Assembly: GCA_015183035.1 (NCBI GenBank)
Contig: JACZZP010000006.1
Location: 1,984,001-2,048,000 of the forward strand
Source: Meloidogyne chitwoodi
Taxonomy: Eukaryota; Nematoda; Chromadorea; Rhabditida; Meloidogynidae
Length of the DNA stretch: 64,000 nt
Direction: 5' to 3'
Part shown: positions 1 to 14,776 of the stretch, piece after piece
Layout of the letters: each line of letters begins with the position of its first letter
Numbering within the stretch: position 1 is the stretch's first letter
Program-made: the position numbers and the translations under genes
The notes under the pieces: model-generated
What the model saw: the letters and a program-made list of their open reading frames with translations, nothing else
Database searches by the model: none
What the model was told of the DNA's origin: nothing

Positions 1-2484
1 TTACAATATTTAATGGTCCACTTTTACAAATTCCATAAGACTTTGGACCATACATTAAATGCATTTCGATATAAAATGCTTTGTACTTATCATTCCAAGA
101 GCTAGGTAAATTGTGTGCAGATTCAACACTCAAAAGAAGCTTTTCATTACAATGTGAACTTTCTCTAATAGTAGAAAACTCTGTTAAACCAAGAGGTTCA
201 GTATTTATTGAAAAATCGGTAAGAGAAGAACAACAATAAGCACGGAAAAGATGTATTAATGAAGTAATTATAGAGCTGACTGATTCTCTTAAAGACGTCA
301 AATTAGAAGCTTTATAGAGAAGATCAACTGAAGAGACAAGGTCTAATGTTTGAATGTTGTTAATTTTATTGGTTAACAATCTTAAAAAAATTAATTTTTA
401 AATGTTGAAGGCAGAAAGCTTTAAAAGAAGTTCGTTGAAAATTTAATAGTATTGGGAAATATTTAATCTAATTCTCAGTTTAATTTTTTTAGTTTTTTTC
501 GGTTCCAAAAATTTAATTTTATTGAAAATTTAACTTGATAGATTGTAGAACTGGCTGTCGCAATTTATTATCTTCTGGTGAAGCTAAACAGTTAGTTAAA
601 TGTTTGGTTAAGTTTTTGATCAAATTGATAAACAAATCTTCGTTCATAGTTTTATTGGTGCAGATCGTTGTTCTTTATTAAAAAAGTATTAAAAAAAAAG
701 TAATTAAAATTTATAACCTTGAAATTAATCTATTATTTGTTTTGATTTTTGGCAATATACGACGACCAACTTCTAAATCTACATCTTTTCCACCGGCCAA
801 AAATTGTGCTACAAATAAATTTTTACCTAAATATTTTTAAAATTAATTATAAAAAATATTTTTAAAAAACCAATTGGTGCATCTGGAACTAAAAATTCAT
901 CAGTTCCAAATACTTTTAAAGCATAATCGTTGAGTGGAATTTGACCTTCATTACGTTGAATCTCTTCCTGTGTTAGAAGCCTTAATAATACCTCCAAAAG
1001 AATTTCATCACTAGTTTTTCTCACTCCACAGGCCAACTCAAAAGACTTTAACTCTTCAGGGGTATCCCGTGGCCAACTAAATCAAATGGTTTTTTAATTT
1101 GAAGAAAAATCTGAAAAGCATACGTATCATCTTGATGAACACATAATTTAATAGTATCAACTGATGTCACAAAATAATCAAGTACAGGAGCGACGAAGAA
1201 AACATCAGTAATTTGAAGTTTATTGCTAACAGTTAAGCAACTTCGAAAACGGGGTAAACGTTCATAAAGTAGTTGTTTCTTAAAAAAATTTACATAAAAA
1301 AATTATAAGGTAAAAAACCTCCTTATAAAAATCGCAAGCCATTTCCTGACGTGTCACAAGGTCATCGCAGCAAAGCAACCTTTAATATAAAAATATTTTT
1401 TTATATTTAAAAAATTTAATAAACAGTAAAAAACCTTTGCTGTTGCTGATAGTGAGATTGATTTTTATTAGATTTATCATCTACTGGCGTGTTTACGCAT
1501 TCATTAGTGTTAGTTTGAGGAAAACATTTTACCTCATCCTCTGCTATTATTTTGTCATTTTGTTCCTTATTGTCGTTGTCATCTATTTCAGATTTTTGTA
1601 ATTTTTTATATAAAGGATCGAACTTAAATTAAAAATTATAATTTAAGCAAAATTTATTTTAACATCTTCAATAGTCAAAGACGATGCATTTCTAGGGGAA
1701 TGCAGATCAATCAAATCACCATTTCGAAATGGAATTTTGAGAGGAGACGATAAATTAATATTCTGAAAATAAAATTAGTTAAAAAACTAGATAAGTATTT
1801 AAAAATAAAACCTTTTCTGTTGTATTTACATCCGCCTGAATTTCTAACGGCTTATGAAAATTTGAATTCATAATCGAGACAGAAATAGGTTGAGAACAAT
1901 TGTTTGACCAAAAATTAGGAGAGTTTGGCAATGACAAGGAAGTAGAAGGAAGAAAAAAATTTTCTAAAAATAAATAAAAATTTTTAAAAGGAAAATTAAA
2001 ATCTTTGTTCAAAAATAGAATTAAATTTAAAATATAATTAGCTACGTTCAGACTGTACTGCTGTAGAGGTAGAGGGAAGAGGAAATTGGTGATTAGAATA
2101 ATTTGCAGTAGAAACAAAAGGAAACACCTGCGCTGTAATTTGTGGTTGGATAAAATATGGTGATTGCGGTAAATATACTGGTGAAAGTGAGACAACATTT
2201 TGCAATGAATCAGCGGATCTAATAACAAATTATTTAAGAATTAATTTTTAAAAAATTACTCTGAATATAACATTTGCTTAATTTTCTTTATTTGGCGATC
2301 TTTCTCAAGCACTTCATTATTCTCAATAATCATTAAATCTACATCCTCAGTTTTTTCTTTTTCCTTCCTTTCTGCTTCTTCTTTAATAAAAGTTTGCCTA
2401 GATTAATTTAAAATAAAAATAAGAATTAAATTTTGAAAATAACCTGCTATACTCAAGAACAAATTCTAACTCATTGTCAGTCAT
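1..2484 (-). CDS. piki-1: Class II phosphoinositide 3-kinase, N-terminal part (gene continues left of window)
   Basis: About 610 residues in roughly eleven exons are visible. The start is ATG at 2484 (MTDNELEFVLEYSR). First comes a charged, then Ser/Pro/Asn-rich, unstructured N-terminus (about residues 15-270), as in PIK3C2 proteins. Next is a PI3K Ras-binding domain (about 300-440) containing WPRDTPEELKSFELACGVRK and NDYALKVFGTDEFLVPDAPIG. Then comes an all-helical stretch and the start of the PI3K C2 domain (LLLSVESAHNLPSSW). A 47-bp intron at about 1074-1120 restores the frame just before WPRDTPEEL. The kinase domain would lie left of the window. Family knowledge: class II enzymes make PI3P and PI(3,4)P2 on endosomes and phagosomes. 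The lack of a p85-binding domain and the long N-terminus argue against class I AGE-1. It is head to head with the Cbl gene. The symbol is transferred by homology. Confidence 0.82.
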
Positions 2485-2879
2485 TTTTAAGCACTTGATT
2501 AAAACGTTTAATAATCTTATTTTTTAGGTATTTCTAGTTATAAAAATATTTAACAAGAAATAAAATATAAAAAAATTTCTTTGATAAGAACAATGGTTAG
2601 AATAAAACAAGCAACTAATTCAATAGAAATTTTATGCTACATGATAAAAATAAACAAAATTCAAAAAGGCATTCAAATTTTGGCATTTTGTTTAACGAAA
2701 TTAGTCGGCGACATTTCAGTCCCACCGATTCATCGTTGCCGATAATAGCTTGTTAAATCCAAGAAATTGTTTCACTGCCTTATTGTTAGCATTTTAATTT
2801 TTATATTTATTGCACTTACACTTTTCTGTTATTCCATTAGTGATTAATCATTTTTCCCTTTATTTTTAAGCTAAAAATC
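2485..2879. promoter_or_regulatory. Bidirectional intergenic region between PI3K-C2 and Cbl genes
   Basis: About 395 bp separates two start codons that point away from each other, so it must hold the promoters of both genes. It is A+T-rich, with a moderately GC-rich patch near 2705-2750. I see no clear TATA box or named motif. Confidence 0.5.
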
Positions 2880-4939
2880 ATGAACGCTGCTAGTTCATTC
2901 CTAAATCGAATGGTTGGAACGGCCGCTTCTTTAGTTAATTCCTCAGCACAAAATATTTTCACATATAATTCAAACCTTCCTTCACAAACATTAATGACGA
3001 GTCCAAATTGTGCATTAAATCCTCAGGTTTTTTTGTTAATTTTTTTTAAATATTTTAATTTTTATTAGGATCGAAAATCAATTGAGAAATGTTATCATTT
3101 AATGGAAACTGTTATTCGGCTTTGCCAACAGCCACGGATGTTTCTTAAAAATTCACCTCCTTTTATTCTCGATATTTTGCCTGACATTTACAATCTTCTC
3201 AACATAATCTTAACTAATGATCCGAACATTCTACAAGAGAATCTTTATCTACGTTTATTTATATCTAATTTAACGAATACATGCAAAAGAACTGTTCGTT
3301 TATTTCAAAATCAAAAAGAAAAAATTTTTGATGAGGGAACTACTGCTCGTAGACAATTAACAATGAATTCGCTGATTTTTTCGCACATGTTCTCTGAATT
3401 GAAGGCTGAATTTCCAGACGGAAAATTTATCGGAAGTCGTTTTCGAATTACTAAAAGGCAAGCCGAGGAATTTTGGATTGAATCTTTTGGGGCTGATAGA
3501 ACAATTGTTTCATGGGAAGAATTCAGAAATGAGCTAAACAAAGTCCATAAATTTTGTGTTGGAAATGAGACTCATGCTTTAAAGAATACTATTGATCTCA
3601 CTTGCAATGGTAAAAATTATTTTTTCAAATTTATCTCATAAAAATTATTATTTTCAGACCATATCAGCAATTTTGAATTTGATGTTTTTACAAGGTTTTT
3701 TTGTTTTAATTTTATTATTTTATTTTTGCATTTCAGACTTTTTCACCCTTGGGATTCTTTACTTAAAAATTGGCAATGGTTAGCTGTTACTCATCCAGGA
3801 TATGTTGCTTTTATGACTTATGATGAAGTAAAGCAACGACTCCAGCAATATACTAATAAACCAGGAAGGTTAATGTTTTTATTCTTTTCATATCAATCAA
3901 TTATTAAAGTTATATCTTCCGTTTGAGTTGCACGCGTTTGGGTCAATGGGCAATTGGTTATGTTGCACCAGATGGAAAAATTTATCAGACAATTCCACAG
4001 AACAAATCACTCATTCAATCATTGGTATTTTTATAATTTTAATTCAAAGTCCAAAATTAATTTATTAAAAAGGTTGATGGTAGCCGTGAAGGTTTCTATC
4101 TTTATCCAGATGGACGACCTAAAAATATTGATCTTTCTTTTGCTATTCAATCAAATACTGAAGGCAAAGTGCATGTATCGCCAGAACAATACCAAATTTA
4201 TTGCGAGATGGGTACAACTTTTGAAATGTGTAAAATATGTGATGAACAAAATAAAAATGTCAAATTAGAACCCTGTGGTCATTTGTTATGTCGGCCTTGT
4301 TTATATAAGTGGCAGGTTTTGATTTTTGTTTTATTATATCTCATTTATTATTAATTTTAAGGGTAAATCTGATGCCGACAAAACTTGTCCGTTTTGCCGT
4401 TGCGAGATTAAAGGCACTGAAAATGTACTTATTGAGTCCTACAATCCAGCAAATTTTAAAAAAGGTTTTTTACTTTTAAATTTTTCAGATTTTTTATTAC
4501 TTTTTAGAATGTGATTCTATGATGTCTAAAACATCAACTTCTTTGCCTCCTCCAAGGCCAGAAAGGACTGTTCAACAAATAATCAATAATCCTTTAAATT
4601 CACCTTCAACACCACCTCCAATTCCTCCAAAAAGAGTTCCACAAAATGGACAGATTACTGATAAAGATGAAAACCTTTGGTCTCGAAAATCTTCAAGAAT
4701 TGAGTTTGTTAACATTTTTTTAACTTTCCCTTATTTTCATTAATTTTAGATCATCTATTGATTCAACAGAAGACAGCGTTAGTGGTGGTGGTGGTCCTTC
4801 TTTTCTCGAGGAACTTTCTAATGCCCGTGATCGTGTTGGTCCTTTTGGTGATTTTATGTGTCTCTCTTGGAACAATGAAAATGGGATTATTGGAGGAAAT
4901 GATGCTTCTAGTTCATCACAATGTCATAATAGAAATTGA
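2880..4939 (+). CDS. sli-1: Cbl-family RING E3 ubiquitin ligase (SLI-1-like)
   Basis: About 565 residues in nine exons. After a short N-terminus come the Cbl four-helix bundle (residues about 50-170), EF-hand-like segment ([31 protein letters not shown]) and divergent SH2 domain ([38 protein letters not shown]). The linker helix ([19 protein letters not shown]) is followed by a C3HC4 RING ([23 protein letters not shown]). The C-terminal tail has proline-rich SH3-binding runs ([20 protein letters not shown]). Family role: Cbl proteins recognise phosphotyrosine on activated receptor tyrosine kinases and ubiquitinate them, damping EGFR/LET-23 signalling. The SH2 FR(L)S core and all RING cysteines are present. 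Introns are short (40-60 bp). The start is the first ATG in the exon that leads into the four-helix bundle. Confidence 0.95.
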
Positions 4940-5411
4940 AAATTTTAAGCAATATTTAAATAATTTTATTTTTTTTTATTATTCGTTCAAAATTTTTAAA
5001 TCTAACAAAGGTTGAACTTTAGAATGTTTTTGTTATAATAGAAATTGAATATGAATATTTTACCTTTCCGTGTCTATGAAAAACACAATTTATAAAAATT
5101 AATGTCCGACTTTACATGACCTTTTCTTAGTTTACAACTAATTTTTTTTTAATTTAATTAACTCTGGATGTGAGGTTAAAGGCTTAAGTTCAACCCTTTA
5201 CATTTTTGTTTTTATATATTCACATATAAATTATCTCCTCTTCAATATATCCAAAAATAACGCAAAAATCAAAGCACATCTTTTTCATATTGTTCTTTTT
5301 AAATTATATTTTAAAAAATATTTTTCAAATAATTTGTTTGTTTTTTTTCAATTTATATATTTTCTATATTATTTTCAATTCTTTTTTTAATTTTTTTTAA
5401 TTATTAGTATT

Positions 5412-6384
5412 ATGGAGGATGTAATGATTGATGAAAATCGAATTGAGGCTCTCAATTCACTTATAAAATATCGAAATAAAAATACTTATTTAGCAATTAT
5501 GACTGAGGTTATTTTTGATTTATTTATCAAAGTATTTAATCTTGTTATTTTATTTAAGTTAATTCCAGGACTTTATGTTGGTGGTTTAAGGTTATTTTTT
5601 AAATTAAATGTTTAAACTTAAAAAAATATTATAAAATGGAAAAATTCTAAAATTCCTTCTTTCGTGTCATTTAAACATTTTATTTTTTTAAGCGCTGCTT
5701 TTGACGAGAAACAGTTGATTGAAAATAAAATTCGAGCAATTGTCTCAATTCGAAGCCATCCTGATGGTTACAAATTTTCTCCAGATTTTTCAGTTCTTCA
5801 CTTAACTTTACAAGATATATATTCACAAAAGATTATTGATCAATTTCAACATTCAAATTCTTTTATACATTCACATCGACTAAAAAAAGGTTTTCTTTTT
5901 CTTATTTTAAATAATTATTATTTAAAAAATAAAATAATTTAAGAAAATGTCCTAGTTCATTGTCTTGTTGGCGTCAGCAGAAGTGTTTGTATCTGTGCTG
6001 CTTATTTGATGACTGTTACTAATTTAAATTATCTTGGGGGCACACATTTTATCAAAAATCGAAGACTTTGGGCTTGGCCAAATAATGGTTTTATGACTCA
6101 ATTGAAGGAATTTGGAGGTGGAAAAGTTGGTGGAGGAAAGGTTTTTTTTGTATAATTTTATTTATTTTATTTTTTAAAAAAAGCTTCTTTTGGAAGAGAG
6201 AAAGCGTCTTTATGAAGAATTTTCTGAAAATCAAAGTGCCGATTTTATTGAGTTGCGAAAGGAGGATTGCCAATTTGTAAAATGTTTAAAAAATGAAACA
6301 AATAATAATCCACTTTTTCCACACTTTGAAAAGGAAGAGATTGAAATTGAAGAATTGTCAGATATTTTGAAAATAAAAGAATAA
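5412..6384 (+). CDS. Atypical dual-specificity phosphatase (DUSP15/22-like)
   Basis: About 250 residues in six exons. The DUSP fold begins with IPGLYVGGLR and continues through KIRAIVSIRSHPDG. The catalytic loop reads VHCLVGVSRSVCICAAYLM, matching the HCxxGxSRS signature with the nucleophilic Cys and the invariant Arg. The downstream segment (IKNRRLWAWPNNGFMTQLKEF) is the conserved RP-x-x-xPN-GF-x-QL region of small atypical DUSPs. The C-terminus is an acidic, Lys/Glu-rich tail of about 65 residues with no recognisable domain. Family members dephosphorylate Ser/Thr and Tyr, often in JNK or Src-family pathways. The substrate here cannot be told. The first about 35 residues before the fold are not conserved. 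It lies about 470 bp downstream of Cbl on the same strand, too far for a confident operon call. Confidence 0.88.
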
Positions 6385-8606
6385 TTTAAAAATCAGGTTT
6401 TTTAATAATTTAATTTGAATTTTTCGAAGCCTTTAGTTTAAAATTTGTAAAAAATAAGAAAACTTGATGGCAAAGGTCAACTTAAAAATTAAAATGTTTT
6501 TTGCTTTATTTTATTTTTTATCAATTTATTTTTTTAAATTATACTGCCACTTTAAAAAATTCTTTCAAGAGTTCGATTTTCTGACATTTAAAACAGAAAA
6601 TGTTTATTTAAATAAATTCTTTAACTTTTTTTATTTAATTTATAAAAATATAAATTATTTTAAATACCTCTTTTTTATAAATTTTTATTTTAAAAATATT
6701 AATTTAATTACTAAAATTATTTTTTAATTTTTACTTCACCCTCTACTCAATAAAAGTTTTATTTCTTTTATGAATTTATTTTATTTTAAAAAAATTTTAT
6801 TTTATGTCACCTTTTCTTTCAAAAATTTTTTCCCTTTTTTTAATCTTATTTTGAATTAAATAAATAAATATTTTTGGAAAAAAATATTTTCCAAAAACTC
6901 AGCATGACAATTTAAATATTTTTTTATTTTACCTTTTATAAATATTTTAAATATTCCATTTTTAGAAATTTAAATAAAATTTTTTTTAATTGAAAAAAAT
7001 TTATTTTATTTTTCAAGTATTTTAAAAAAATATTTTTAAATAATTTTGGTGTAAATATTTGCGTTAAAATAGCCTTTAACCTTTTTTTTAAAGTGCTTTA
7101 AAATTAAATATTTTTTCCTTATTTTTCTTTAAAAGCATTTTTGCTGCCTTTTTTAATTAAAAAAAAATTTTTTATTTTTATTTGATATATTAAATAAATA
7201 AATATTTTTAAAAATATTTAAAAATTTTATTTTTAATGCTGAAGGGAATTTTTTAAACAAAACAAAATCTGAAAATTAAAAAAAAAAATATTTTTTTTTA
7301 AATATTATTAATTTAAAAACAATTTTTTATTATTTAAATTTTTAATTAAATTAATTTTTTTAAATTAATTTAATTTTTAATTGGGCTAAAAAAATTTTTT
7401 ATTTAAAAAAAATATTTTTTAACCACATATTTAACGTCATTATAACTTTTATTTATTTACACAATTTTTAAATAAAAAAAATTAATATTTTTTATTTTGT
7501 TGCACTTTTTAATAAAATATAATAATAAAAAAGGCTTCTTCTTTTTTTTAATGACTTTATTTTTTGATTAAAAATCAAAAAATAAAAATATAGCACTTTT
7601 TCCTTTTTTCATTCTCTTAGAAATTTAAAATAATATTTTTCTTCTTTTTTTTTAAGGATTAAAAAATATTTTTTTTTATTTTTTCGTCATTTAAATTAGT
7701 CAGTGGTGTATTTGCGTGAGATTCTTTGAAAATAATTAACCAGGAACAAATTAAAAAAAAATTTTTTATTTAACAAGAGTGCCTTTAATGTACCCAAACG
7801 GAAGGGAAAATGAGTAGAAAAAGAAAAAAATATTTTTGAACGGAAATAAAAAAACAAAACACACAATAGAAGCGGAAAATTGTTTTTTTGTGGATTTTTA
7901 AATTTTGTTTTATTTTTTAGAAAAATTTTTTTTAGAATTTTTTATTAATTTTTTGACTTTAAAATAAACAAAAAAAATTTAAAAAATATAAATAGTTTAA
8001 CTTTTCCACAAATCTCAAATTTTCAAAACTTTATACAATATTCCTTGAAAAAAATTAAAAAAAAATCATTTTCTTTCCCAGTTAGTCCTTTCACTTTTTA
8101 ATTTCCTAAAAGTGTTTTCTTAACTTAAAAAATACAGTAACCCATTATAAGGAAACAAAGAGATATAAGGGTAAGTCAGTCCTTTGAGGTGTTCTTATAA
8201 AAGAGAAATATAAGAAGAGATGTCCTTATAACGAGAGTTTTCATTTTATGAGAACAAAATATGTAATTCTTAACCTCTAGAAAATCAAAAGAATTTTGCA
8301 AAAATTAATTTAAAAGAAAAAGCCTTATTTTTAATAATTAAATATTTTACCAATTAAAAATAAAATTATTTTTAGTTTTTAATTAACCTTTATTATAATG
8401 AACGTTTTTAATAATAAAAAGAAAAATAGACTTCAATTTAATATGAAAGATTATCCATATTATTAATTTTTTTATTAAAAGAGGAGGAAGCCTTTTAATA
8501 AAATATTAAAATTTTTTATTATTTTAATAAATACAGAGAAGGAAGAAAAAAATATTTTTAAAAAATTCTTTTTATTTTTTTTTCAAATTAAAGTTTTTCA
8601 ACAAAA
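6385..8606. other. A+T-rich intergenic stretch without a supportable gene
   Basis: About 2.2 kb dominated by A and T homopolymer runs. An open frame at 6464-6727 is Phe/Lys/Asn-rich low-complexity translation and is not believable. A less A+T-rich patch at about 8135-8265 begins TACAGTAACCC and contains two opposed TTATAAGGA-type motifs. It looks like a decayed Tc1/pogo-type element (see findings). Nothing else is seen. Confidence 0.6.
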
Positions 8607-9274
8607 ATGTCGTCTATAATTAATTTAATTTTAATATTTTTATTTTCTTCTTTAAATTATTTATTAATTTCTTCTTCTTTTGTTCGTCAATCTAATTATG
8701 GATTAATGAAACTTTGCCCGCCTGGGGGAGAATCTTTCACTGCAGCTTGGGAAATTACTTGTGGAATGAGAAGGAAAAAAAGAGATGAAGAAAATCAAAT
8801 AAATATTGGTAAATTAAAACAAATTTTTTTTTTAATTTTTTATACTTGGGGCCGACAAACAATTCACAGATAAAAAATAAAAAAAATTAAAAAAATTTTT
8901 CATAGTAAAATAAATCATTTTTCAGTGAATTGCCCTGCGTTATCCCACCTTTTCTCTCCTCTTTCATATTTTAACAATTTAAATTTAAAAATATATTTAA
9001 TTTTTAAAATATATTTTAGAATCTTCAAGTAATTCACTCTTAAAAGAGAATAATAATCTTTATGAAATTAAAAGGTTATCTTTATTATCAACATCATCAA
9101 CAACAGCATTGCCTGCAGATAAATATAGAGCACCTTCAATGACAGAAATGATGCTTGTATGTTTTTTTTTAATTTTAATTTTATTTATTTATTTTCAAGT
9201 TATGTTGTAAATATGGTTGTTCTCTTAGAGATCTTATGCCATATTGTGATCCTTTTGGACAATGGGACAGTTGA
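8607..9274 (+). CDS. Insulin/relaxin-like peptide precursor
   Basis: About 115 residues in three exons (8607-8808, from 9020, and a last exon ending at 9274). A hydrophobic signal peptide (LILIFLFSSLNYLLIS) is followed by a B-chain-like segment, LCPPGGESFTAAWEITCGM. A tetrabasic/tribasic site (RRKKR) comes next, then a C-peptide with a further KR site. The A chain is LLCCKYGCSLRDLMPYC, with the canonical CC-x3-C-x8-C spacing. Six cysteines are present, enough for the standard insulin fold. The B-chain cysteines are 14 residues apart rather than the usual 11. An acidic/aromatic tail (DPFGQWDS) follows the A chain. Family role: secreted ligand for DAF-2-type or relaxin-type receptors. It is a single gene with no paralogue nearby. 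The receptor class cannot be told from sequence. Confidence 0.87.
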
Positions 9275-9441
9275 TTGATAATTAAAAAATATTAAAATTT
9301 TTTAGTTTTTATTTTTGTAAAAACCTATTTTTGGTTTATAAATTTTAAAAATAAATTTAAAAAAAACAATAAATTTTAAATGAATTTTACTTTCAAAAAT
9401 CACATTTTCGAATAAACGACACAGGGACAAAAATATAAATA

Positions 9442-9525
9442 CAGTCTGACAACTTTTATTTAAGACAAAAATATTCTCTAAAAATACCTTCTATTTAATA
9501 AAACCATTTAAATAATGTCTGACTG
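9442..9525. mobile_element. Tc1/mariner-like MITE, TA target duplication
   Basis: An 84-bp element. The left end reads CAGTCTGACAACTTTTATTT and the right end, reverse-complemented, reads CAGTCAGACATTATTT. It is flanked by TA on both sides (9440-9441 and 9526-9527). CAGT termini and a TA duplication are typical of Tc1/mariner-derived MITEs. It has no coding capacity. Confidence 0.6.
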
Positions 9526-9748
9526 TATTTTTTTTTCAGAAAGAAAAAAATTTTTTAAAAAGAATAAATAACCTAAAGACCAAATTAAATTAAATTTTCA
9601 TCTTTAAATAAGTTAAAGGTATTGCTGAGTAAACATGTAAACATGAACGAAGAGAACAACAATCAATGTATTGAATCCAAGAAACTAAAAAATTTTAAAT
9701 TAAAAAAAGATAATTCTAAAAAATTAAGGTAAATTTAAAAAATTTACC

Positions 9749-10665
9749 TTAATAAATGGGTCTCTCCAACTATTTTTTTATTCTTAAAGAAAATTAAATA
9801 AAATACCCAAGTAGCTGTAATAATAGAATCACGGCTAAACAAACGAGAAAAAAATCCAGGCTTTTCCTTATTCACCAAAGAAGGACAATTGATGGCATCC
9901 TCGACAATATAATCTTTCGAAGTTGTTGGTCTAAAAGTAAAAATAAATTTAAAAAGATTTTATTTGAAAAAATCCAAAATAAAGTTAAAAAAAATAAAAA
10001 AAACTAACGGAAGATTTTGCTTGAAAACATAAGAAGACATACGAAGCTATAAATTTATTAAATTTAATATAATTCAAAAAAATTACCTTTAGATTTTCAT
10101 ACTCCTTAATTTTATGGTTAAGATTTTTGATTGTCTCAGATTGAATTTTATTTTTGTTATCAACATCCCGCTTAAATTCAGAAAAAGAAGTCATTGTTTG
10201 ATTATAATTTTCAATGTAAAATTCCAACTCCTCTTTCAAGTTTTTCTCTTTCGAAATAAACTTCAAAATCTTAAAGTAAAAAATATTTTAATTAAGGCAA
10301 TAAAAGAATTCTCACTATTAAATCAGAAAAATAAGAAAAAATTTTTGTAGATGAGGGGAAAGTACAGCTATTTTACTAAATATTACTAGATTTAAACTAA
10401 ATCATACTTGACTAGCACATTCCTCCCCATGAGAATTCTCCAAGTAAATAACTTTACGACTAAGCTCGGCATTCTCACTTTTGAGATCACGAATTTCTCT
10501 GTCTTTTTCGATAATCTTCTCATTATTGTTTGAATTCTCATCAGTAAATGAATCTGAACAAAAATAAAATTATTAACAAAACTAATTATAAAATTAATTT
10601 AAAAAATAAAAACCATCATCAACGGAAGCAAAATCTGAATATTGACCATCCTTGCGGAACGACAT
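9749..10665 (-). CDS. Coiled-coil protein of unknown family
   Basis: About 230 residues in five or six exons. The start is ATG at 10665 (MSFRKDGQYSDFASVDDD). Two heptad-rich stretches follow: SNNNEKIIEKDREIRDLKSE and a later segment ending in IKNLNHKIKEYENLK. The C-terminal segment is distinct (PTTSKDYIVEDAINC, KPGFFSRLFSRDSIITATW). The last junction is uncertain. Splicing gives a short end (ATWLERPIY, stop at 9749), while reading through gives a slightly longer end with its stop at about 9744. A 10-bp inverted repeat (GGTAAATTTA) sits at the 3' end. I do not recognise the family. The architecture (coiled coil plus a small conserved-looking C-terminus) would fit a trafficking or cytoskeletal adaptor, but that is a guess. 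Confidence 0.6.
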
Positions 10666-11008
10666 TTTGAATAAATGGTTTGATGATTAAAAATGGGGTG
10701 ATGTTTTTGTGGACACAATCTAAATAATTAAAAAATTTAAATTGCTAGAAAAAATCGAACTGGTTAAAAAATGGACAAATGTAAAACAAAAAATCAAAAA
10801 AGCTTTAAATAGACATGAATTGAAAAAAATTACGATACATTTAAAATTTAACAAATTGAAAATTTACACTTTAAATTTCTACTAATAAAATATCAAAATA
10901 TCTACAAACAAAAATGTCAATAGAAAAATTAAAAATTTGGCTAAATAAAAATTTATTTTTTCTCACTTTATATTTTCTCTTTTTATACACTAACAAGTTG
11001 CAGATCAA

Positions 11009-11695
11009 ATGAACAAAATTGTTGCCTCTATACCAAAAATTGGTTTAAATACTCGTCATCGAATTATTGCAGAAGGCGGAATACCTCCTTTGCAATATGA
11101 TTTTGAACGAGAAAAATGGGCAATGGGTGAACGTTTTGGACAATATGGAATGAAAAGCGGGGTAGATATTCGACGTTTATGGCCGACAATAGAGGTTTAT
11201 TATTTTTATATTTTTTTTTGGAATTTGGTTCTTTTATTTTAAGGAAATTGAAGATTTTACTTCACTTCGGATGCATAGAAAAGCTAAAGAATCTGCTGAA
11301 TTAGCAAAAAATAATCAAATGTTTGAGGAATTAAAGCGTGAAAATATGTTATTATTTTTTGATTTTTTTTAATTTAAAAATAACTTTTAAGGCTACAAAA
11401 AATTGAAGAAAATTGGAAAAAACATGATGCATTATTGGAAGAATATTATGAAGAAAAAGCTCAATCTATTAGTCAGCAAAAGTTTGAAGGCGAAGAATTA
11501 CAAAGAAAAGTTCGTGAAGTTCAAGAATATTTTGGTTATTGGGTTGATCCAGAAGATCCCCGATTTGAATTTATGCTTTCACAGAGACAAGAGGATATTA
11601 AATTACAAGAAAAATTGGCAAAACAAAAAGCGAAAAAAGGAAGGAAAAGGTTGCAGATAACGAAACAAGCTGATGATAAACAAGCCGATGATTAA
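11009..11695 (+). CDS. mrpl-59: Mitochondrial large ribosomal subunit protein mL64 (CRIF1/GADD45GIP1-like)
   Basis: About 195 residues in three exons. The basic, helix-rich protein carries the family hallmark EVQEYFGYWVDPEDPRFEFM. Before it is a long charged helix (ESAELAKNNQMFEELKR, WKKHDALLEEYYEEKAQS). A Lys-rich tail follows it. The family has the pattern YGYxVDPRDPRF near the C-terminus of mL64/CRIF1, which lies at the exit of the mitoribosome tunnel. The N-terminus (MNKIVASIPKIGLNTRHR) is basic and lacks acidic residues, consistent with mitochondrial import. It ends 169 bp before ATE1 on the same strand, which suggests one operon. The symbol follows C. elegans naming and is less sure than the family. 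Confidence 0.85.
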
Positions 11696-11864
11696 AGTTA
11701 TTTTTGTTGATTTTTGATTTTTTTTAAATATATTTACGGATAAAACTTGCGGACATTTTTTTCTTTAATACTTTAAAAATAATTTTTATTTTTACTTATT
11801 TTCATTTTATTTATATATTATTTTATATTTTTCAATATTTATACTTTTTAAAAGTTTTAACAAA

Positions 11865-14301
<2,437 letters not shown>

Positions 14302-14776
14302 AGAAATTTTTTAAATATATTTTTTTAAATATATTTTTGGAACTTTTGTTTTTATATTTTTTACTAAAATGAAATTTCAAAATAAAAATTGAAAAAGAAG
14401 TTTGTGACAAACCGGCTGGCAGTAAAAATGTAAAACTGTCAGTTCTCTCACCATAACTAGACAAAAAAATATACTGACTATATAGTAAAAAAGAAAAATA
14501 AAATAGTGTGGATATTAATGGATAAGCCTAAATCGATAATATACTTGTACACATGCATATACATTTTTCCTTTCATTTTCTTCACCACTATTACTAAAAA
14601 GGCTGTTTTAAATAAAAAAGTAAAATTTCAACAAATTTTGCTTAAAATTATTTAAATTTCTGCCAACGTCCTTGATTTTTAAAAATCTTTGTTTTTGAAC
14701 AATCCAGAGGTAAATACCTTGTTAATTAAAAGAAAGAATTTGTAAATTAAATTTAACAGTTTTTGTCTTCTAAAAA

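Noticed and set aside
1779..2228. Long minus-strand open frame of about 149 codons
   Set aside because: It runs through introns of the PI3K-C2 gene in another frame. The correct frame gives proline/serine-rich sequence with splice sites on both sides.
1..2484. Class I PI3K (AGE-1) identity
   Set aside because: There is no p85-binding domain before the Ras-binding domain, and the long low-complexity N-terminus fits class II.
6464..6727. Open frame rich in Phe, Lys and Asn
   Set aside because: Low-complexity translation of A/T runs in an intergenic desert. No splice signals or similarity.
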